53,904 bases of DNA from MGBC113645 sp036308445 (GCA_036308445.1 JAXJVS010000108.1:1-53904); one strand, 5' to 3'. Positions 25,917 to 35,153 are shown, counted from the stretch's first letter. The notes: a model not told the origin generated them from the sequence alone. Program-made: numbers and translations.

Positions 25917-26947
25917 TAAAAGCTGGTATTATTGGTGCTAGTGGTTATGCTGGTGCAGAACTTCTAAGATTATTATTAAATCATGATGAAGTTGAAGTTG
26001 TAGCTATTAGTTCTCAAAGTTATTTAGGACAAGAGTTATCTTCTTTATATCCTTCTTTCTATAAAGTATATGATGGAAAATTTGTAGAAGATAATGAAGT
26101 TATTGAAAAGAGTGATATTGTTTTTGCGTCATTACCTCATGGTTTAAGTGAAAAATATGCAAAAGCTTGTGATGAAAAAGGTAAAAAGTTCATCGATTTA
26201 GGAGCAGATTTTAGATTAGATGATGAAGCTGATTATCAAGAATGGTATGGATTAGATTATAATGAAAAAGATTTACATACTAAACAGGTCTATGGTTTAT
26301 CTGAAGTGAATAGAGAAAAGATTAAAGAAGCTTCTATTATTGGTAATCCAGGATGTTATCCTACTTCAATTACTTTAGGTTTATATCCTTTATTAAAGGA
26401 AAAGATGAATGCTTCTACTCATCTTATGATTGATTCTAAGTCAGGAACTACAGGTGCTGGTAAATCATTAAGTGAAACTACACATTTTTCTAGATGTAAT
26501 GAATCATTCCATCCTTATAAAGTGGGAGTACATAGACATACTCCTGAAATTGAACAAGAGTTATCTAAAATGTATGGTGATAAATTAATGGTTACTTTTG
26601 TACCTCATTTATTACCTGTTAATAGAGGAATTATTTCAACTATCTGTGTTCCATTAAAGGATAATGTAACATTTGCAGAAGTTGAAGAAACATATCATAA
26701 ATACTATGATAAAGAATATTTTGTAAGAGTATTAAAGAGTGGTAATATTGCAGATTTAAAATTTGTAAAGTATTCTAACTTCTGTGATATTTCATTACAC
26801 TATGATAAACGTACTCATACAGTGATTGTAGTTAGCACAATTGACAATATGGTTAAAGGTGCGGCAGGACAAGCTATTCAGAATATGAATATTATGTTTG
26901 GTTTAGAAGAAACAAAAGGTCTAAAAATGGTAGGACCATCATTTTAA
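25913..26947 (+). CDS. argC: N-acetyl-gamma-glutamyl-phosphate reductase
   Basis: NADPH-dependent reduction of N-acetylglutamyl phosphate to the semialdehyde. 344 aa. GASGYAGAELLRLL is the N-terminal nucleotide-binding motif, and the catalytic cysteine lies in IGNPGCYPTS. HRHTPEIEQ and the C-terminal KGAAGQAIQNMNIM segment are standard. Overlaps argH by four bases. Confidence 0.97.
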   Translation: MIKAGIIGASGYAGAELLRLLLNHDEVEVVAISSQSYLGQELSSLYPSFYKVYDGKFVEDNEVIEKSDIVFASLPHGLSEKYAKACDEKGKKFIDLGADFRLDDEADYQEWYGLDYNEKDLHTKQVYGLSEVNREKIKEASIIGNPGCYPTSITLGLYPLLKEKMNASTHLMIDSKSGTTGAGKSLSETTHFSRCNESFHPYKVGVHRHTPEIEQELSKMYGDKLMVTFVPHLLPVNRGIISTICVPLKDNVTFAEVEETYHKYYDKEYFVRVLKSGNIADLKFVKYSNFCDISLHYDKRTHTVIVVSTIDNMVKGAAGQAIQNMNIMFGLEETKGLKMVGPSF

Positions 26948-26959
26948 AGGAGTGATAGT

Positions 26960-28174
26960 GTGAAAGATATCTTAGGTGGAGTTTGTGCTCCTAAAGGATT
27001 TAAAGCTACAGGTATTCATTGTGGTGTTAGAAAGAATAAAACAAAGAAAGATTTAGCTTTAATTGTAAGTGATGTTATGTGTCATGCAGCTTCTACTTAT
27101 ACTCAAAACAAGGTTAAAGGTGCTCCTATCTATGTAACAAAAGATCATTTACAAAATAATGAAGCTATCGCAATTCTTTGTAATAGTGGTAATGCGAATA
27201 CTTGTAATGTAGATGGTATTGATATTGCAAATGCAATGTGTGATTTATGTGCTAAAGAATTAAATATTAGTGCAGATGATATTATTATTGCATCTACAGG
27301 TGTTATTGGACAACCTTTGTCATTAGAACCGTTTGAAATTCATATGAAAGAATTAGTAGATAATTTAAATGAAAATGGTAGTGAAGATGCATGTGCTGGT
27401 ATTATGACAACAGATACTGTAAAGAAAGAATATGCAGTAGAATTTGAATTAGATGGTAAAGTATGTCATATTGGTGCTATCGCTAAAGGTAGTGGAATGA
27501 TTCATCCTAATATGGCAACTATGTTAGCTTTTGTAACTACTGATGTAGCTATTAGTAAAGAAATATTACAGCAGGTAGTTGTAGAAGTTGTTAATGATAC
27601 ATTTAATATGGTTAGTGTTGATGGTGATACTTCTACTAATGATATGTTATCAGTTATGGCTAATGGTTTAGCTGGAAATAAAGAGATTAGTGAAGTTGAT
27701 GATAATTATAAAACATTTAAAGAAGCACTTTATTATATTTGTGAATGCTTATCTAAAGGTATCGCAAAAGATGGAGAAGGTGCTACAAAACTATTAACTT
27801 GTAAAGTAAGTAATGCATGTAGTATTAAAGATGCAAAAATTGTTGCTAAATCAGTTATTACAAGCTCTTTATTTAAAGCAGCTATGTTTGGTAAGGATGC
27901 AAATTGGGGACGTATTTTATGTGCTATTGGTTATAGTGAAGCAAGTTATGATGTTGATAAGATTGAAGTTAGTCTAGCAAGTTCTAAGGGATCTATTCTA
28001 GTATGTCAAAATGGTAGAGGATATCCTTTTAGTGAAGAAAAAGCTTTAGAAATATTAAGTGAAGATGAAATTGAAATATTGATTGATTTACATGATGGAG
28101 ATTATAATGCTACGGCTTGGGGTTGTGATCTTACTTATGATTATGTAAAAATTAATGGCGATTATAGAACTTAG
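26960..28174 (+). CDS. argJ: Bifunctional ornithine acetyltransferase / N-acetylglutamate synthase
   Basis: Recycles the acetyl group from N-acetylornithine to glutamate; many members also use acetyl-CoA. 404 aa. The autocleavage site is in KGSGMIHPNMATMLAFVTTD (cleavage before the Thr of ATM), which yields the alpha and beta chains. The FGKDANWGRILCAIGYS region is conserved. GTG start with AAAGGAGTGAT upstream. Its presence implies the acetyl-cycle version of the pathway. Confidence 0.96.
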   Translation: MKDILGGVCAPKGFKATGIHCGVRKNKTKKDLALIVSDVMCHAASTYTQNKVKGAPIYVTKDHLQNNEAIAILCNSGNANTCNVDGIDIANAMCDLCAKELNISADDIIIASTGVIGQPLSLEPFEIHMKELVDNLNENGSEDACAGIMTTDTVKKEYAVEFELDGKVCHIGAIAKGSGMIHPNMATMLAFVTTDVAISKEILQQVVVEVVNDTFNMVSVDGDTSTNDMLSVMANGLAGNKEISEVDDNYKTFKEALYYICECLSKGIAKDGEGATKLLTCKVSNACSIKDAKIVAKSVITSSLFKAAMFGKDANWGRILCAIGYSEASYDVDKIEVSLASSKGSILVCQNGRGYPFSEEKALEILSEDEIEILIDLHDGDYNATAWGCDLTYDYVKINGDYRT

Positions 28175-28186
28175 AAAGGGAGAACA

Positions 28187-29047
28187 ATGGAAAGAAATTC
28201 TGTTTTAAAGGCTGAGGTATTATCTCAGGCATTACCTTATATTCAAAAATATAACAATAAAATAGTTGTTATTAAATATGGTGGTAATGCAATGATTAAT
28301 GAAGAATTGAAGATGAATGTTATTACTGATGTTGTTCTATTATCTGAAATTGGTGTTAAGGTTATTTTAGTTCATGGTGGTGGACCTGCTATCAGTCAGA
28401 CATTAAAAAAAGTTGGTAAAGAATCTAAATTTATTAACGGGTTAAGATATACTGATGAAGAAACTATTGATGTTGTTCAGATGGTATTAGCTGGTAAGAC
28501 TAATAAAGATTTAGTTAAGCTTATTATGCAAAAAGGTGGCAATGCTATGGGGGTTAGTGGTATTGACAATATGCTTATTGAAGCTGAAAAATACGAATCT
28601 GAAGATGATTTAGGATATGTAGGTGCTGTTAAAGAGATTCATCCACAAATGATTATGGATATGCTTGAAAAAGGTTATATTCCAGTTATTGCAAGTGTTG
28701 GTATGGATAAAGATGGACATACATACAATATTAATGCTGATACTGCAGCAGCTGAAATTGCAAGAGCAGTAGGTGCTGAGAATATGATTTTAGTTAGCGA
28801 TATTCCAGGATTATTGGAAGATAGAAATGATGAAAGTACTTTGATTCCACTAGTTCATGTATATGAAGTGAATGCACTAATGAACAGAGGAATTATTAGT
28901 GGAGGAATGATTCCTAAGATTGATTGCTGTGTAAGAGCAGTTAGACAAGATGTTAAAAAAGCTGTTATTATTGATGGTAGAATTCCACATTCTATTTTAA
29001 TAGAAATGTTATCTAAAGAAGGAATTGGTACTATGGTAATTAGATAG
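28187..29047 (+). CDS. argB: Acetylglutamate kinase
   Basis: Phosphorylates N-acetylglutamate. 286 aa, amino-acid kinase fold: IKYGGNAM, LVHGGGPAIS and GGMIPKIDCCVRAV are visible. The N-terminal extension before KYGGNAM (about 30 residues) resembles the arginine-inhibited hexameric form, suggesting feedback control in addition to the T-box; this last point is inference. Confidence 0.96.
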   Translation: MERNSVLKAEVLSQALPYIQKYNNKIVVIKYGGNAMINEELKMNVITDVVLLSEIGVKVILVHGGGPAISQTLKKVGKESKFINGLRYTDEETIDVVQMVLAGKTNKDLVKLIMQKGGNAMGVSGIDNMLIEAEKYESEDDLGYVGAVKEIHPQMIMDMLEKGYIPVIASVGMDKDGHTYNINADTAAAEIARAVGAENMILVSDIPGLLEDRNDESTLIPLVHVYEVNALMNRGIISGGMIPKIDCCVRAVRQDVKKAVIIDGRIPHSILIEMLSKEGIGTMVIR

Positions 29048-29059
29048 GAGGAAAATTTT

Positions 29060-30070
29060 ATGGTTAATTTAAATCAAAGAAGTTTCTTAACTTTAAAAGA
29101 TTACACACAGGAAGAAATTAGATATTTATTAGATTTAGCTCATAAGCTAAAAAAAGATAAAAAAGCAGGAAAAATTGGTAATCATTTATTAGGAAAAAAT
29201 GTAGTATTATTATTTGAAAAAACTTCTACTCGCACAAGATGTTCATTTGAAGTAGCTGCATTAGATGAAGGTGGACATGCTACTTTTTTAAGTAACTCTC
29301 AAATGGGTACTAAAGAATCTTTAGAAGATACTGCTAAAGTATTAGGTAGAATGTATGATGGTATTGAATATAGAGGTTTTGATCAAAATACTGTAGAAGA
29401 TTTAGCAAAATTCTCTGGTGTACCTGTATGGAATGGTTTAACTGATGTTGATCATCCTACTCAAACATTAGCTGATTTCTTAACTATTGAAGAACATATT
29501 AATAAACCATTAAATGAAGTTAAATTTGTATTTACAGGAGATATTAGAAATAATGTTTGTTATGGTTTAATGTATGGAGCTGCAAAAATGGGTATGCATT
29601 TTGTATGTTTAGGACCTAAAACATTAACTATTGATCCTGAAGTATTAGCTTATTGTGAGGCAGAAGCAAAAAAATCTGGTGGTAAATTTGAAGTATTAGA
29701 TAATGTTGATGAAGCAGTTAAAGATGCTGATGTTATTTATACTGATATTTGGGTAAGTATGGGTGAAGATGAAAGCTTATATAAACCAAGAGTAGAAATG
29801 TTATCACCTTATAAAGTTACTGTTGATATGATGAAGAAAACAGGTAAAGATAGTACTATCTTTATGCATTGTTTACCTTCATATCATGATTTTCAAACTA
29901 AAGTTGCAAAAACTAAATATGAGCAAGGTATTGATATTAGAGAAGTTGATGATGAAGTCTTTAGATCTAAGAATTCTGTAGTTTTTGATGAAGCTGAAAA
30001 TAGAATGCATACTATTAAAGCTGTCATGGTAGCTACTATTGGTAATCATGTAGATGATATTTTAGAATAG
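29060..30070 (+). CDS. argF: Ornithine carbamoyltransferase
   Basis: Makes citrulline from ornithine and carbamoyl phosphate. 336 aa. The carbamoyl-phosphate loop STRTRCSFE, the DHPTQTLADF motif and MHCLPSYHD are all present. AGGAGGAAA precedes the ATG. Last gene of the operon. The operon carries every step from acetylglutamate to arginine except the acetylornithine aminotransferase argD. Confidence 0.97.
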   Translation: MVNLNQRSFLTLKDYTQEEIRYLLDLAHKLKKDKKAGKIGNHLLGKNVVLLFEKTSTRTRCSFEVAALDEGGHATFLSNSQMGTKESLEDTAKVLGRMYDGIEYRGFDQNTVEDLAKFSGVPVWNGLTDVDHPTQTLADFLTIEEHINKPLNEVKFVFTGDIRNNVCYGLMYGAAKMGMHFVCLGPKTLTIDPEVLAYCEAEAKKSGGKFEVLDNVDEAVKDADVIYTDIWVSMGEDESLYKPRVEMLSPYKVTVDMMKKTGKDSTIFMHCLPSYHDFQTKVAKTKYEQGIDIREVDDEVFRSKNSVVFDEAENRMHTIKAVMVATIGNHVDDILE

Positions 30071-30090
30071 GGTAAACCTATTCTTTTTTA
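30064..30090 (+). terminator. Terminator of the arginine operon
   Basis: An 8-bp stem (30064-30071 with 30077-30084) followed by a T run. The stop codon of argF lies within the 5' arm. Confidence 0.8.
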
Positions 30091-30094
30091 TATA

Positions 30095-30127
30095 CAAAAA
30101 CGTTTTGTACTTAATGTACAAAACGTT
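30095..30127 (-). terminator. Terminator of the minus-strand MFS gene
   Basis: A 12-bp perfect stem (30099-30110 with 30116-30127), loop TTAAT, with the T run on the minus-strand side. Confidence 0.75.
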
Positions 30128-31358
30128 ATATCTTTGATACTTTTCTGAATAATATAAATCCTATTACAAATAATAAACTTATACCTGCAATACCTACATT
30201 CATACGGCCAGTAATTTGAGCTAAGAAACTTACCATTGCAGTTCCTACAAAAGAAGCTCCTTTACCACAGATATCATAAATACCAAAAAATTCACCTGAT
30301 TTATCAGCAGGAATAATCTTTGCAAAGTATGATCTAGATAAAGCTTGAATAGCTCCTTGGAACATACCTACAAATACAGCTAATACCCAGAATTCCCATT
30401 GTTTATCTAATTGTACTGCAAATAAAGCAATACATGTATAGGCAATGATACAGAACTGTAATAACTTTTCTGTAGGATGTTTTTTGGATAGATAACCAAA
30501 TAGTAAGGCAAATGGAAAAGCTACTATTTGTGTTACTAATAATGCTAGTAATAATCCTGTTGTGTCTAATCCTAAAGCACTACCATAAGCAGTAGCCATA
30601 TCTATGATAGTATACACTCCATCTATATAGAAAAAGAATGCAAGTAAGAATATAAATATCTTTTTATGTTTTTTAATTTCTATAAAAGTATTTTTTAATC
30701 TTATAAAACTATCCTTGATAGGATTTTGTGGTTTTTCTATGTAATGAACTTGTTCATATGTTTTAAGTAATGGTAATGTCATTAATAACCACCATCCAGC
30801 ATTAATAAATAATGCTAGTGACATTGCTGTATCAAAACTTATACCAATAGAATCATAGAATAATACAAAGATTAAGCTAATAATAAATGGTATACAACTA
30901 CCAATATATCCCCAAGCATAACCCTGAGAAGAAACAACATCAATGCGTTCATCAGTAGTAATATCTGTAAGCATAGAATCATAGAAAATTAAACTTGCTG
31001 AATATCCTACTTTCGCAATCACAAATATCGCGAGAAAGATTATCCATGATTTAGGAATAGATAAAGCAGCACAACCAATAACACCTAACATCATAGAAAG
31101 AGTAAAGATAGGTTTCTTATATCCTTTGGTATCTACAATAGTTCCTAGTATTGGACCTATAATCGAAACTATAACAGTTGTAATAGATGCTGCATATCCC
31201 CAATAGGCAAGATAGTCAACTTCATTAATACCTGCTAATCCTGCAAGATAATTAAAGTATATAGGTAATATAGTTGCAATTAATAAGACAAAAGCAGAAT
31301 TACCTACATCATATAATATCCAATATTTTTCTTTATTTGTTAATTTAATTTTGTCCAT
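30126..31358 (-). CDS. MFS transporter, UMF1/Atg22-like
   Basis: Twelve-helix transporter of 410 aa. The N-terminal motif YWILYDVGNSAFVLLI is the signature of the UMF1 family (related to yeast Atg22), and a GTIVDTKGYKK loop follows the second or third helix. Start supported by AGGAGAT. It begins nine bases after the phospholipase-like gene, so the two form one minus-strand operon. Substrate unknown; amino acid export is a guess from the eukaryotic relative. Confidence 0.88.
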   Translation of the reverse strand: MDKIKLTNKEKYWILYDVGNSAFVLLIATILPIYFNYLAGLAGINEVDYLAYWGYAASITTVIVSIIGPILGTIVDTKGYKKPIFTLSMMLGVIGCAALSIPKSWIIFLAIFVIAKVGYSASLIFYDSMLTDITTDERIDVVSSQGYAWGYIGSCIPFIISLIFVLFYDSIGISFDTAMSLALFINAGWWLLMTLPLLKTYEQVHYIEKPQNPIKDSFIRLKNTFIEIKKHKKIFIFLLAFFFYIDGVYTIIDMATAYGSALGLDTTGLLLALLVTQIVAFPFALLFGYLSKKHPTEKLLQFCIIAYTCIALFAVQLDKQWEFWVLAVFVGMFQGAIQALSRSYFAKIIPADKSGEFFGIYDICGKGASFVGTAMVSFLAQITGRMNVGIAGISLLFVIGFILFRKVSKI

Positions 31359-31367
31359 AAATATCTC

Positions 31368-32141
31368 CTATTCAAAATCATTGTGATATATATCATCTAA
31401 CTTATTATCTAAGAATTCTTCTATTAGTTTTACAGCTATATCAACACTATTATTTAATTTATTTAATAATTCTTTTATACCATCTGTAGCTTTTTCATTA
31501 GGTTCATAGTTAATAAGTAAACCTCTATGACTATGATATATACCACCTATCTTCATTCCTAGATAAACCATATTCCTTTTTATTTTACCTGGTGCTTTAA
31601 TCAACCCTAAATACAACAATAAATCTTTTAAAGCTTTATATATATCTTTTTCTTCTAAATGAAAAAATGGTGAAATAATCTTACTGACATAATGATTAGG
31701 ATGTATATGGGTAGTTAAAGATGTCGTAAGAGGATTAAGATGATTTTTTACTAGAATAGCTCTATCTAGTTCTGATTCTATTTCTAAATGAGTTAATCCT
31801 GTTTCTTTTTCTACTTCTCCTACATAATGATGACAAGTATGATCTAATGTAAAATGAGTAATAAAACCATATACATATGCAATAGAAGCTTCTTTATCTT
31901 TACTGTTTTTAATAACTTCTTTTGCAAATTCAAAGAAATGATAAGCTTCTTCTCTATGCATCTGACTCCCTAATTGATTAACTTTATTCTTTGATAAAGG
32001 ATTATAATAAAACAATATATCAGGCCCATGTACCCCAATATTATATAAATCAATATTTCTATTAATCAATTCTTTTGTTTCAGGTTTTAACTTATTTAAA
32101 ACTTTTTGCCCAAATATATAATGTGCATAACCTGCTGGCAT
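31368..32141 (-). CDS. Zinc-dependent phospholipase C family protein
   Basis: 257 aa from the ATG at 32141, chosen because GGAGGCGAT precedes it; the frame continues 12 codons upstream without a ribosome binding site. Histidine/aspartate clusters of the PF00882 fold are visible: AGYAHYIFGQKV, IGVHGPDIL, QMHREEAYHFF, YGFITHFTLDHTCHHYV and HLEIESELDRAIL. No signal peptide, so it acts in the cytoplasm, unlike secreted alpha-toxin. The natural substrate of these intracellular homologues is unknown. Confidence 0.88.
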   Translation of the reverse strand: MPAGYAHYIFGQKVLNKLKPETKELINRNIDLYNIGVHGPDILFYYNPLSKNKVNQLGSQMHREEAYHFFEFAKEVIKNSKDKEASIAYVYGFITHFTLDHTCHHYVGEVEKETGLTHLEIESELDRAILVKNHLNPLTTSLTTHIHPNHYVSKIISPFFHLEEKDIYKALKDLLLYLGLIKAPGKIKRNMVYLGMKIGGIYHSHRGLLINYEPNEKATDGIKELLNKLNNSVDIAVKLIEEFLDNKLDDIYHNDFE

Positions 32142-32267
32142 AATATCGCCTCCTTCAATCATTATATCTATAAACAAATATAAAAGTAAATATAAATAAT
32201 ATTATTATTTTTAAAATAAGTTATGTTATAATCAAGAATAGAAATAAACTAAAGATAGGGAAAAATA

Positions 32268-32813
32268 ATGGATAATAAAACATCAATTTATATTGTTTGT
32301 ACTCAAACCGGAACAATACTTTCAAGAATTTTAAAAATAATAACGAAAGCAGAATATAATCATGTATCTATTTCTTTAGATTCTACTTTAAATCATATGT
32401 ATTCTTTTGGTAGAAAGAATGCATATAATCCGATAATAGGAGGATTAGTACAAGAAAATCCTAATTGGGGTACATTTAAAAGATTTTCTAATACTAAAGC
32501 CAAGATTATTAGTATTGAGATAGATACTCAAGATTATGAGAATATTAAGCATTATATAGAAGAAATGTATTCACATAAAGAGGATTATCATTATAACTTA
32601 TATGGATTAGCTTATGGTTATTTTAATATTCCATATAAGAAAGATAATTATTATTACTGTTCAGAATTTGTAAGAGAAATTCTTTTAAAGGGAAGAGTTA
32701 TAACAGAGATAGAGTTTAATACAGTTGTAAAGCCAATAGATTTTCTTTCTTTAAAAAATTATCATGAAGTTTATGAAGGATATTTAAAAGAATATATGAA
32801 TAATGTATTGTAG
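32268..32813 (+). CDS. Permuted papain-like hydrolase (YiiX/NlpC-P60 superfamily)
   Basis: 181 aa. The catalytic order is permuted as in YiiX/YebB proteins: His32 in EYNHVSISLD first, Cys131 in YYYCSEFVREIL late. No signal peptide. Members are thought to cleave amide or ester bonds (lipid or peptide), but the substrate is not established. It starts 127 bases from the divergent phospholipase-like gene; both could act on lipids, though this is inference. Confidence 0.82.
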   Translation: MDNKTSIYIVCTQTGTILSRILKIITKAEYNHVSISLDSTLNHMYSFGRKNAYNPIIGGLVQENPNWGTFKRFSNTKAKIISIEIDTQDYENIKHYIEEMYSHKEDYHYNLYGLAYGYFNIPYKKDNYYYCSEFVREILLKGRVITEIEFNTVVKPIDFLSLKNYHEVYEGYLKEYMNNVL

Positions 32814-32840
32814 ACGTCATTATTCATATATTCTTTTTTT
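32786..32840 (+). terminator. Long terminator overlapping the papain-like gene's 3' end
   Basis: A 20-bp perfect stem (32786-32805 with 32818-32837), 12-base loop that holds the stop codon, ending in T7. The 5' arm is wholly coding. Confidence 0.85.
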
Positions 32841-32881
32841 ATATGTATAGGGGTGAGATAAATATTTGTCATAAAACAAGG

Positions 32882-32917
32882 AACTTCTCTTTTATATTTA
32901 CAAAAGAGAAGTTTTTG
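32882..32917 (+). terminator. Second hairpin with T run ahead of the decayed membrane gene
   Basis: A 12-bp perfect stem (32882-32893 with 32902-32913), 8-base loop, then TTT. It lies just before the Shine-Dalgarno of the next reading frame, so it is either a second terminator or an attenuator. Confidence 0.65.
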
Positions 32918-32938
32918 CTTTTAGGGGGTGATGTTCCT

Positions 32939-33546
32939 TTGAAGAATAATGATAAAGTAGATAGATTATTAGATATGGTGATTATGTTATTAACTAGTGG
33001 TTTTATTTCTTGGGTGATAGGAAGATTTGAAATATTTCCTTTATATGAAACTTTAGATTTTTATTTTTTTAAGTGTTCTACTGGTTTAGTGGCAATAATA
33101 TGTATTTTATTTGATTATGGTTATTTATCATTCTAAAGATATAACGTTGATTTCTATATTTATAGTTTCTCTTAGTTCTTATGTTTTATTTGTATTTTTG
33201 AAAGTATTTCTAAAATATATGATATTCAGATATATTGTATTGATACTAATAATAATATTAACAATTCTATATTTTATTTTGCGGTTACAATATAATAACT
33301 CTTAATACTCATTTATTAAGTGATAGAACAACTACAATATTTGTAGTATTCCATGAATGTTATCATCATTATCAATATGAACTTATCAATACACTTGAAG
33401 ATAAAATGAATACTAATTTAATTACGATGAGAGAAGTTAAGCAATGGAAAGAAGAACTAGAAAACTATATAAATGCTAGTCAAAATTATGAAAAGTATTA
33501 TAACCAGAGTTTAGAAGAAAGTGCTAGAGAATATATGTATATTTAA
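32939..33546 (+). pseudogene. Decayed membrane protein with a zinc-metallopeptidase motif
   Basis: Three overlapping frames read as one broken gene. Frame one (TTG at 32939 after AGGGGGTGAT, to 33136) has two hydrophobic segments. Frame two (33111-33305) has two more (ISIFIVSLSSYVLFVF, YIVLILIIILTILYF). Frame three, open without a start and ending at 33546, has FVVFHECYHHYQ (HExxH at 33352-33366), a charged helical region and the end SLEESAREYMYI. Two frameshifts would restore a membrane protease-like protein. Alternatively, frames one and two are tiny membrane proteins in their own right. Confidence 0.55.
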
Positions 33547-33570
33547 GTTTAATAGAAGGAGATAATAGTA

Positions 33571-34272
33571 ATGGGAAGAAAAATTAAACAATTATAAGTA
33601 AGAAAAGAAATAAATGATAGATTAAAAGTAGAAATTAATAGTTTAGCTGGATATATTAATGAGAATAATGATGTTTATGATACAGGAGGAATATGGGCTA
33701 AAGATGGCTATAGCTACACAGATATCACAGAGTTATTTATTAAAGGTGATTTAGTAGATAAAGAAGGAAATATATTACATACGGTAAAAACCTGGTATGA
33801 AAATATAGCTTTAGATCCTGAGGGATATGATAGTTTTGAATTATGCGTAATGAATGTTTCTAGATTTACTGTTGTAGATGATATGGTCGTATGCTGGATT
33901 AAAAAGAAAGTAGGAGGAGAAAGCGATATGCAAAAGATAGATTTAATAGTAAGTGATCAGATTATTAATGATATGAATATTAATATTCAGGATTTAAGTT
34001 ATTTTATTAGTAATGCTAATGATATTTATATTAGAGGTAAGATAAGTGCTAAGGAAGGATATAAGAATAGAACTAAGACTCATCTTATTGTGAAAGGGGA
34101 TCTTCTTGATAAAGATGGACAGATTTTGTATACGATTAAAGATTGGAGTTCTAAGCTTTTAAAACCTAATGTTTATGATTTATTTGATTTAAGTTGTTGT
34201 GCTATTCATCGTTTTTTGGATATTCATTCTATTGCAGCTATTAAAGTTTATCCTTCATTATGTATAATATAG
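33571..34272 (+). pseudogene. Tandemly duplicated unknown gene with an early nonsense codon
   Basis: The ATG at 33571 follows AGAAGGAGAT, but a TAA (33595-33597) stops it after eight codons; the same frame is then open to 34272. It holds two copies of one unknown domain: LFIKGDLVDKEGNILHTVKTW (about 33730-33790) and LIVKGDLLDKDGQILYTIKDW (about 34085-34145), each followed by a similar ~45-residue tail. The second copy has its own GGAGGA and ATG (33928) and could still be made as a 114-aa protein. Function unknown. Confidence 0.6.
33928..34272 (+). CDS. Hypothetical protein, second copy of the duplicated domain
   Basis: A 114-aa frame starting at an ATG with GGAGGAG seven bases upstream. It is probably the intact second member of a tandem pair, in frame with the first copy because no stop codon separates them. 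No family recognised; beta-rich, with a motif VKGDLLDKDGQILYTIKDW and no membrane segment or signal peptide. If the first copy is dead, this one may be too. Confidence 0.45.
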   Translation: MQKIDLIVSDQIINDMNINIQDLSYFISNANDIYIRGKISAKEGYKNRTKTHLIVKGDLLDKDGQILYTIKDWSSKLLKPNVYDLFDLSCCAIHRFLDIHSIAAIKVYPSLCII

Positions 34273-34281
34273 GAAAATAGC

Positions 34282-34395
34282 ATGGAAAGAAAAGAGTTTA
34301 TAGAAGTTTATAATAGATTTATATATTGATGAGAAAGATAATTTATACATTAAGGATATAAAAACACCTTTTACATATGAAAGGGAAAATGTTTA
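34282..34395 (+). pseudogene. Short frameshifted remnant
   Basis: An ATG (34282) opens a 15-codon frame (MERKEFIEVYNRF). A shift of frame gives a further open stretch LYIDEKDNLYIKDIKT that ends at the TAA just before the next gene. It reads as a small protein broken by one indel. Function unknown. Confidence 0.35.
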
Positions 34396-34764
34396 ATGAA
34401 ATTATTAAAGGATAAGTTTTTTACTATTGAAAACTTTATGCATTGTTCTGTTCTTCTATATCTTCTTAATAATGTTATTATATGTTTAAATAAGAATTAT
34501 GTTATATCTGGTATTTTATTAGATACAGTGTTTAATCATTTTATTAAGATTGGTTTAATAACTTCTTTCATTGGGTTGAGTTTATTTGTCTGTAGTAGAC
34601 GAAAAGAGTATTTTTTTGATAAACCAATATAGGATAAAATAACAATAAAATATATGCGAAGTTTAATGCTTATATTTATATTTATTGGTTTTTTTATACC
34701 TTTATTATATGAATGTTTTATTTTAGATAGAGAATATAGGGGGATTGTCAAAAATTTTGTGTAA
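34396..34764 (+). pseudogene. Small membrane protein interrupted by an in-frame TAG
   Basis: The frame from ATG 34396 stops at TAG 34630-34632, but stays open in the same frame to TAA 34762-34764. The first part has two hydrophobic segments, the second part one more (MLIFIFIGFFIPLLY). The continuity of coding character across the stop suggests one 122-codon gene hit by a nonsense mutation. Function unknown. Confidence 0.55.
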
Positions 34765-34882
34765 ATTATTGATACTATCTGAAAAATTCAATTGTAGAAA
34801 TAGAAGTGTATACTTCTTTTATTACTAATATATTATATGTATAGTTTCCGAGGATGAGGGACAGTAATTGAGAATATCATTC

Positions 34883-34913
34883 AAAAGACTCATTGTAAAA
34901 GGAGTCTTTTTTT
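34883..34913 (+). terminator. Intrinsic terminator in the decayed region
   Basis: A 9-bp stem (34883-34891 with 34902-34910) followed by a T run. Confidence 0.75.
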
Positions 34914-34928
34914 GTTGTGGTGGAAAAT

Positions 34929-35153
34929 ATGAACAGTTATTTTAAAAAAACATAGTCATTATATCTAGGAAACTTTATAAATGATTTAATAATGAAAATA
35001 TAAGAAGAAGTAAAAGAAACACTTTTCAAGGTTCATATTTTGCGTTACCAAATAGAAGCAAAAAGAAAAAAGGAAGAAGACATGGGTTACATTAAACAAA
35101 AATGTTTACATCATATAGATGAAGTATTAGAAAAAAATAGTGATGATATATAA
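34929..35153 (+). pseudogene. Small helical protein gene with two nonsense codons
   Basis: The ATG at 34929 (GGTGG upstream) opens a frame that reads to 35153 through a TAG and a TAA in the first 26 codons. The rest is a charged helical protein (QIEAKRKKEEDMGYIKQK, HHIDEVLEKNSDD). 75 codons including the stop. No family recognised. Confidence 0.5.

Noticed and set aside
32843..33136. 97-codon start at 32843 for the first decayed membrane frame
   Set aside because: It would translate through a 12-bp hairpin; the TTG at 32939 with AGGGGG upstream is more plausible.
33595..35060. Stop-codon recoding as an explanation for the in-frame TAA and TAG codons
   Set aside because: All three stop codons occur as interruptions here and at 21155-21429, with frameshifts nearby, while well-known genes in the window end normally on them. 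Gene decay explains it better.
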